A stretch of 64,000 nt of DNA from Chitinophagaceae bacterium. Lineage in GTDB: Bacteria > Bacteroidota > Bacteroidia > Chitinophagales > Chitinophagaceae. The DNA lies in NCBI GenBank assembly GCA_016719165.1, contig JADKAJ010000001.1, positions 558,001 to 622,000 of the forward strand, given 5' to 3'. Shown here in pieces: positions 60,386 to 64,000 of the stretch. The first letter of the stretch is position 1. Each line of letters begins with the position of its first letter. Position numbers and translations under genes: made by a program. Under the pieces are notes generated by a model. It did no database searches, was not told the DNA's origin, and worked only from the letters and a program-made list of their open reading frames with translations.

Positions 60386-61205
60386 ATTTTATGGCTTTTC
60401 TGATCTTTACTAATTTTTGCAACAAGTCTTCTAACAGATCTAATTTCAGCATATTAGCTCCATCACTTTTAGCGACTGATGGATTGGGATGGGTTTCAAT
60501 AAACAAACCATCAGCTCCGGTAGCAACTGCAGCTTTTGCTATTGTTTCAATCAACTGGGGATTGCCACCCGTGATACCAGTTGCCTGGTTGGGTTGTTGA
60601 AGAGAATGTGTTACATCCATCACTACCGGGGTTCCATGTTCCTTCATCCAGGGAATATTTCTAAAATCAACTACCAGGTCCTGGTAACCAAAAGTTGTCC
60701 CTCTTTCTGTCAGCATCACTTTATCATTCTCTGCCTGCCTGATCTTTTCTGCTGCAAACTTCATGGCAGGGCCGCTCAGAAATTGCCCCTTTTTTACATT
60801 TACTACTTTTCCTGTTTGTGCGGCTGCGATCAATAAATCTGTCTGGCGACATAAGAAAGCAGGTATCTGTAATACATCCACATATTTTGCGGCGAGTGCT
60901 GCTTCTTCATGCGCATGAATATCGGAAACAACGGGAAGAGAGAACTTATTTCTTACTTTTTGCAAAATTTCCAAGGCTTTTTCATCACCCAGTCCTGTAA
61001 AGGAAGAGGCGCTGGTACGATTGGCTTTACGGTAAGATGCTTTGAAAATATAAGGGATACCCAGGTTTTTGCAAATACCTGCTACTTTTTCTGCAACTTC
61101 CATTACCAGCTCCTCACTTTCCACCACACAGGGGCCCGCCATCAGGAAGAAATTATTTTCATCATATTGTTGATTTGAAAATAGTTCTTTCAAAAATTTT
61201 TCCAT
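60384..61205 (-). CDS. kdsA: 3-deoxy-8-phosphooctulonate synthase
   Basis: The 273-residue enzyme joins phosphoenolpyruvate and arabinose 5-phosphate to make KDO 8-phosphate for lipopolysaccharide. Motifs are MAGPCVVES, FKASYRKANRTSASSFTGLG, IPAFLCRQTDLL, LTERGTTFGY, DVTHSLQQPN and LFIETHPNPSVAKSDGANML (two strands). The presence of a KDO pathway gene supports a Gram-negative outer membrane with LPS or lipooligosaccharide. A -7 box lies 4 bp before its start. Confidence 0.95.
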   Translation of the reverse strand: MEKFLKELFSNQQYDENNFFLMAGPCVVESEELVMEVAEKVAGICKNLGIPYIFKASYRKANRTSASSFTGLGDEKALEILQKVRNKFSLPVVSDIHAHEEAALAAKYVDVLQIPAFLCRQTDLLIAAAQTGKVVNVKKGQFLSGPAMKFAAEKIRQAENDKVMLTERGTTFGYQDLVVDFRNIPWMKEHGTPVVMDVTHSLQQPNQATGITGGNPQLIETIAKAAVATGADGLFIETHPNPSVAKSDGANMLKLDLLEDLLQKLVKIRKAIK

Positions 61206-61209
61206 GCCG

Positions 61210-61260
61210 CAAAAATAGTTTTAAGTTCTGAGTTTTGGTTTTTAAGTTGGAATTTGAATT
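61210..61260 (-). promoter_or_regulatory. -7 box of kdsA (TATTTTTG) with upstream heptamers
   Basis: TATTTTTG on the minus strand (61210-61217) is 4 bp from the ATG. On the plus strand six 7-bp units (TTTTAAG, TTCTGAG, TTTTGGT, TTTTAAG, TTGGAAT, TTGAATT) occupy 61219-61260. Confidence 0.5.
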
Positions 61261-61294
61261 TTGTTATTTAATCTTTGCTTTACAATAGCTTGCT

Positions 61295-62236
61295 ATGATA
61301 AAAGAAAAAATACTGGTTATCGGAGCCTCTGGTCAGATAGGAGTGGAGCTCACATTAACCCTTCGTAAAATATACGGTAATTCAAATGTCATTGCTTCCG
61401 ACCTGCGGGAACAAAATCCCTTACTGGAAGGTACCGGCCCCTATGTTTCATTGGATGTAATGAATAAAGAAATGCTGCATGTACAGGTAATACGGCAGAA
61501 TATAACCCAGATATACCTGTTAGCTGCCATTCTTTCGGCCACCGGCGAAAAGAATCCCGGTCTTGCCTGGAACCTGAATATGCAGGGCCTGTTGAATGTA
61601 CTGGATATTGCAAGAGAAGAGAAATTACATAAAGTATACTGGCCTTCTTCTATTGCTGTATTCGGGCCCACATCACCCAGGCAGAATTGTCCTCAGCAAA
61701 CCATCATTGAGCCGACTACCGTTTATGGGATCAGTAAATACGCCGGAGAATTCTGGTGCAATTATTTTTTCCAGCGCTTTGCTGTGGATGTAAGGAGCAT
61801 CCGTTATCCCGGTTTGATTTCTTATAAGTCTGCACCGGGTGGTGGTACCACCGATTATGCCGTGGAGATATTTCACGAAGCACTCGAAGAAAAAAAATAT
61901 GAATGCTTTTTGAAAGAAGATACCTACCTGCCGATGATGTATATGCCGGATGCGATAAGGGCCACTATTGAGTTAATGGAAGCTCCTGCGGATAAAATAA
62001 AAATCCGTACTTCCTATAATGTATCGGGTATGAGTTTTTCACCAAAAGAGATTGCGGCAGCAATAAAAAAACATATCCCTGATTTTTCTATTACCTACAA
62101 ACCTGATTATCGCCAGAACATTGCTGACAGCTGGCCGCAAAGTATAGATGACACGGTGGCAAGAAATCACTGGGGCTGGAAGGAAGAATATGACCTGGCA
62201 GCTATGACGAAAGATATGTTTGATAACCTGAAATAA
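61295..62236 (+). CDS. tdh: SDR-type L-threonine 3-dehydrogenase
   Basis: The 313-residue NAD-dependent extended SDR has GASGQIG (NAD site), catalytic YGISKYAGE (Tyr and Lys), IRYPGLISYK and the threonine dehydrogenase hallmark PGGGTTDYAVEIFHEAL. It oxidises threonine to 2-amino-3-ketobutyrate; family members from Flavobacterium are of this type rather than the zinc MDR type. No kbl (glycine C-acetyltransferase) gene is adjacent. Length is normal. Confidence 0.9.
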   Translation: MIKEKILVIGASGQIGVELTLTLRKIYGNSNVIASDLREQNPLLEGTGPYVSLDVMNKEMLHVQVIRQNITQIYLLAAILSATGEKNPGLAWNLNMQGLLNVLDIAREEKLHKVYWPSSIAVFGPTSPRQNCPQQTIIEPTTVYGISKYAGEFWCNYFFQRFAVDVRSIRYPGLISYKSAPGGGTTDYAVEIFHEALEEKKYECFLKEDTYLPMMYMPDAIRATIELMEAPADKIKIRTSYNVSGMSFSPKEIAAAIKKHIPDFSITYKPDYRQNIADSWPQSIDDTVARNHWGWKEEYDLAAMTKDMFDNLK

Positions 62237-62355
62237 GCCCGGCAAAAAATACGTTTTTACTGAGACCCTGACTACGACGGCATAATTTTGTTGTCTTTTA
62301 TTTTAACAGATCCCGGGTGTATAACAAAATTAAAATTGAGATTTGGTTAAAACTA

Positions 62356-62631
62356 TTATGATCTGTCAATGGAAAAATCGTTGAATGATTGTACAGGAAT
62401 CTCTTTTGTTATAATGTTTTTTACAATTGCCCTCCGGGGTCCCTGCCGGCACCAGGCGGTGAGCTCGTCTAATTGTTCTCTTGTTCCAGTAGCTGTTATA
62501 TGCACATTGCCATCATGAAGATTTTGCACCGATCCGGTTATACCCAGTGCTATTGCTTTTTCTTTGGTGTTTTGCCGGAAGAATACTCCCTGTACTTTAC
62601 CACTTACAGTGATTGAGATAGTGTAAAGCAT
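62356..62631 (-). CDS. acyP: Acylphosphatase
   Basis: I start at the ATG at 62631 (91 residues), since the longer reading would overlap the upstream gene. The AcyP core is clear: SGKVQGVFFRQNTKEKAIALGITG (catalytic Arg and phosphate loop, over two segments), VQNLHDGNVHITATGT (catalytic Asn) and WCRQGPRRAIV. It hydrolyses acyl phosphates in the cytoplasm. It lies 4 bp downstream of the fRMsr gene and is probably in the same operon. Confidence 0.93.
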   Translation of the reverse strand: MLYTISITVSGKVQGVFFRQNTKEKAIALGITGSVQNLHDGNVHITATGTREQLDELTAWCRQGPRRAIVKNIITKEIPVQSFNDFSIDRS

Positions 62632-62635
62632 AGAT

Positions 62636-63109
62636 TTAAAAATTGACCATTGCCAGGATCTCTTCGAGGTATTGCTGATCAACTGTATCAAACTGGTTAA
62701 GCTCAGCACTGTCTGCATCTAATACAGCTACTACTTCATTATTACGGATGACAGGCAGCACAATCTCAGATCTTGATAAACTGCTGCAGGCAATATGTCC
62801 GGGAAATTTTTCAACATCCGGTACAATCAACGTTTGTGCCTGCGCCCAGCTGGTACCACATACTCCTCTTCCTTTTTTTATTCTTGTACATGCTACCGGT
62901 CCCTGGAAGGGGGCCAGTACCAACTCATCATCCTTTACCACATAAAATCCGACCCACAGCCAGCCGAACTGTTCTTTCAAGGCTGCAACAACATTGGCCA
63001 TATTGGCTACGAGATCCGTTTCACCTTCCAGTAGTCCTTTTATTTGAGGAATAAGCGACTGGTATTGTTCAGCTTTTGCACCTTTTGTTATAAATAAATC
63101 TTCTGCCAT
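62636..63109 (-). CDS. msrC: Free methionine-(R)-sulfoxide reductase
   Basis: The 157-residue GAF-domain enzyme reduces free methionine-R-sulfoxide. The three cysteines of the family are present in GPVACTRIKKGRGVCGTSWAQ and GHIACSSLSRSEIVLPV, and WVGFYVV and VLDADSAELNQF are typical. I start at the ATG at 63109; a CTG/TTG extension to 63130 overlaps the -7 box. The gene protects against oxidative damage and is followed closely by acyP. Confidence 0.92.
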   Translation of the reverse strand: MAEDLFITKGAKAEQYQSLIPQIKGLLEGETDLVANMANVVAALKEQFGWLWVGFYVVKDDELVLAPFQGPVACTRIKKGRGVCGTSWAQAQTLIVPDVEKFPGHIACSSLSRSEIVLPVIRNNEVVAVLDADSAELNQFDTVDQQYLEEILAMVNF

Positions 63110-63113
63110 TTTG

Positions 63114-63121
63114 CAAAGATA
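63114..63121 (-). promoter_or_regulatory. -7 box of msrC (TATCTTTG)
   Basis: Exact TAnnTTTG match on the minus strand, 4 bp before the ATG, implying a leaderless or nearly leaderless transcript and confirming the start at 63109. Confidence 0.6.
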
Positions 63122-63231
63122 AGGCTGCACGATGAGCCAATGTTGTGTACATCAATCAAGTGACAGTTCATAGCACGGGTACTTTATAATCATTTTTTCC
63201 TGCGTAACTTCCGCTATAAATATCCACTGCC

Positions 63232-64000
63232 ATGCGAAAGCTTTTTTTTCTATTTTTTTCATTATTGGCTTACAGTTTCCTTTTCTCCCAACAGTTTGGA
63301 GGAAATCCTCCTACGACAAAATGGCAACAGATCAATACAGATTCTGCCCGGATCATTTTTCCTGCAGGTATGGATAGCCAGGCAAACCGGGTAGCTGCAA
63401 TCGTTCACTACATGGCGCAGCATAAACCTGTGTCGCTTGGTGATCAATTGAAGAAGATAAATATTGTATTGCAAAACCAGACGGTCATACCGAACGGATA
63501 TGTACAACTTGGTCCTTATCGCAGTGAATTCTTTCTCACACCTGAAATGAACAATTTTGGACAAGGTAGTGTCAGCTGGACTGACCAGTTAGCATTGCAT
63601 GAGTACAGGCATGTTCAGCAGTTCAATAATTTCAATAATGGGCTTAGTAAGGTCATGAAAACCTTGTTTGGTGAAGAAGGATTTGCCCTGGCTATTAATG
63701 CCTCCATCCCTGATTGGTTTTATGAAGGTGATGCTGTTTTTAATGAGACTGTACTCAGCAAGCAGGGCAGGGGCAGGATACCACTTTTTTTGAATAGTTA
63801 TCCTTCAATATGGCAAGCCGGAAAGAAGTATTCCTGGATGAAATTAAGGAATGGCTCGTTGAAGGATTATGTACCTAATCATTATAACCTTGGTTATTTA
63901 CTGGTGAACTATGGCAGGGAAAAATTTGGTACAGACTTTTGGGCAAAAGTGACCAAAGATGCCAGTGCTTTTAAAGGATTATTTTATCCTTTCCAGGTAG
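63232..64000 (+). CDS. Secreted metallopeptidase-like protein, C-terminus outside window
   Basis: I read this frame directly: ATG at 63232, open for 256 codons to the window edge. A signal peptide (MRKLFFLFFSLLAYSFLFSQ) leads into a domain with a possible zinc motif HEYRH (His-Glu-x-x-His, in ALHEYRHVQQ) and a downstream Glu in WFYEGDAVFNET, the arrangement of gluzincin peptidases. Large Bacteroidota proteins of this layout often continue into a beta-propeller, which cannot be checked here. Substrate unknown. Confidence 0.78.
   Translation, partial: MRKLFFLFFSLLAYSFLFSQQFGGNPPTTKWQQINTDSARIIFPAGMDSQANRVAAIVHYMAQHKPVSLGDQLKKINIVLQNQTVIPNGYVQLGPYRSEFFLTPEMNNFGQGSVSWTDQLALHEYRHVQQFNNFNNGLSKVMKTLFGEEGFALAINASIPDWFYEGDAVFNETVLSKQGRGRIPLFLNSYPSIWQAGKKYSWMKLRNGSLKDYVPNHYNLGYLLVNYGREKFGTDFWAKVTKDASAFKGLFYPFQV

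Noticed and set aside
1..64000. tRNA or rRNA genes
   Set aside because: I looked for cloverleaf-like segments and rRNA-like conserved stretches in the gene-free spacers and saw none. A covariance-model scan would be decisive.

Overview
The window looks like chromosome of a Bacteroidota, most likely Chitinophagaceae-like, bacterium. This is an inference from protein style (short MKK..AQ signal peptides, TPR histidine kinases with NarL-type regulators, an SDR-type threonine dehydrogenase, a kynurenine pathway), from TAnnTTTG -7 boxes, and from the lack of Shine-Dalgarno sequences. No rRNA or tRNA gene, integrase or transposase gene was found.

Layout. 1-19.8 kb: two copies of one module. Each is a leftward operon of secreted proteins facing a rightward TPR-histidine kinase plus LuxR/NarL response regulator pair. 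The secreted proteins include a recurring PGxWKPG domain, lipocalin-like domains, one protein resembling the Hcp/phage-tube fold (12878-13375), and after the second pair one resembling the C-terminal domain of contractile-tail sheaths (19290-19757). 19.8-30.2 kb: housekeeping genes (NamZ-like muramidase, FKBP isomerase, PepT, SPFH protein, ExbBD, PrmC, RibD, YigZ, GIY-YIG protein), interrupted by a 1.1 kb array of inverted REP-like repeats. 30.4-37.3 kb: a type I restriction-modification operon (hsdR, Bro-N protein, GxxExxY protein, hsdM, hsdS, all leftward). 37.7-42.8 kb: 3-hydroxyacyl-CoA dehydrogenase, Mrp ATPase, a four-helix-bundle protein, PaiB and a GDPD lipoprotein. 42.9-53.6 kb: catabolism of kynurenine via 3-hydroxyanthranilate and 2-aminomuconate, with pyrF and a glutaryl-CoA dehydrogenase. 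53.6-64 kb: a second four-helix-bundle protein, AroK, DUF423, an orphan 7TM histidine kinase, FtsK, LolA, KdsA, SDR-type Tdh, acylphosphatase, fRMsr and the start of a secreted metallopeptidase-like protein.

Main discovery candidate. Between about 30 and 54 kb, many intergenic spacers are filled by short tandem repeats of period 7, 8 or 9 bp that run in one orientation next to the left gene and in the opposite orientation next to the right gene, so that the transcript could fold into a long stem. Most are empty, but four carry exactly one small gene between the arms: two GxxExxY proteins (9-bp arms) and two four-helix-bundle proteins of the 23S rRNA intervening-sequence family (7- and 8-bp arms). 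In every loaded case the arms lie within a few bases of the neighbouring stop and start codons. This suggests intervening-sequence-like elements that have colonised intergenic spaces in operons. Other repeat families have also entered coding sequence in frame (hsdM, ribD).
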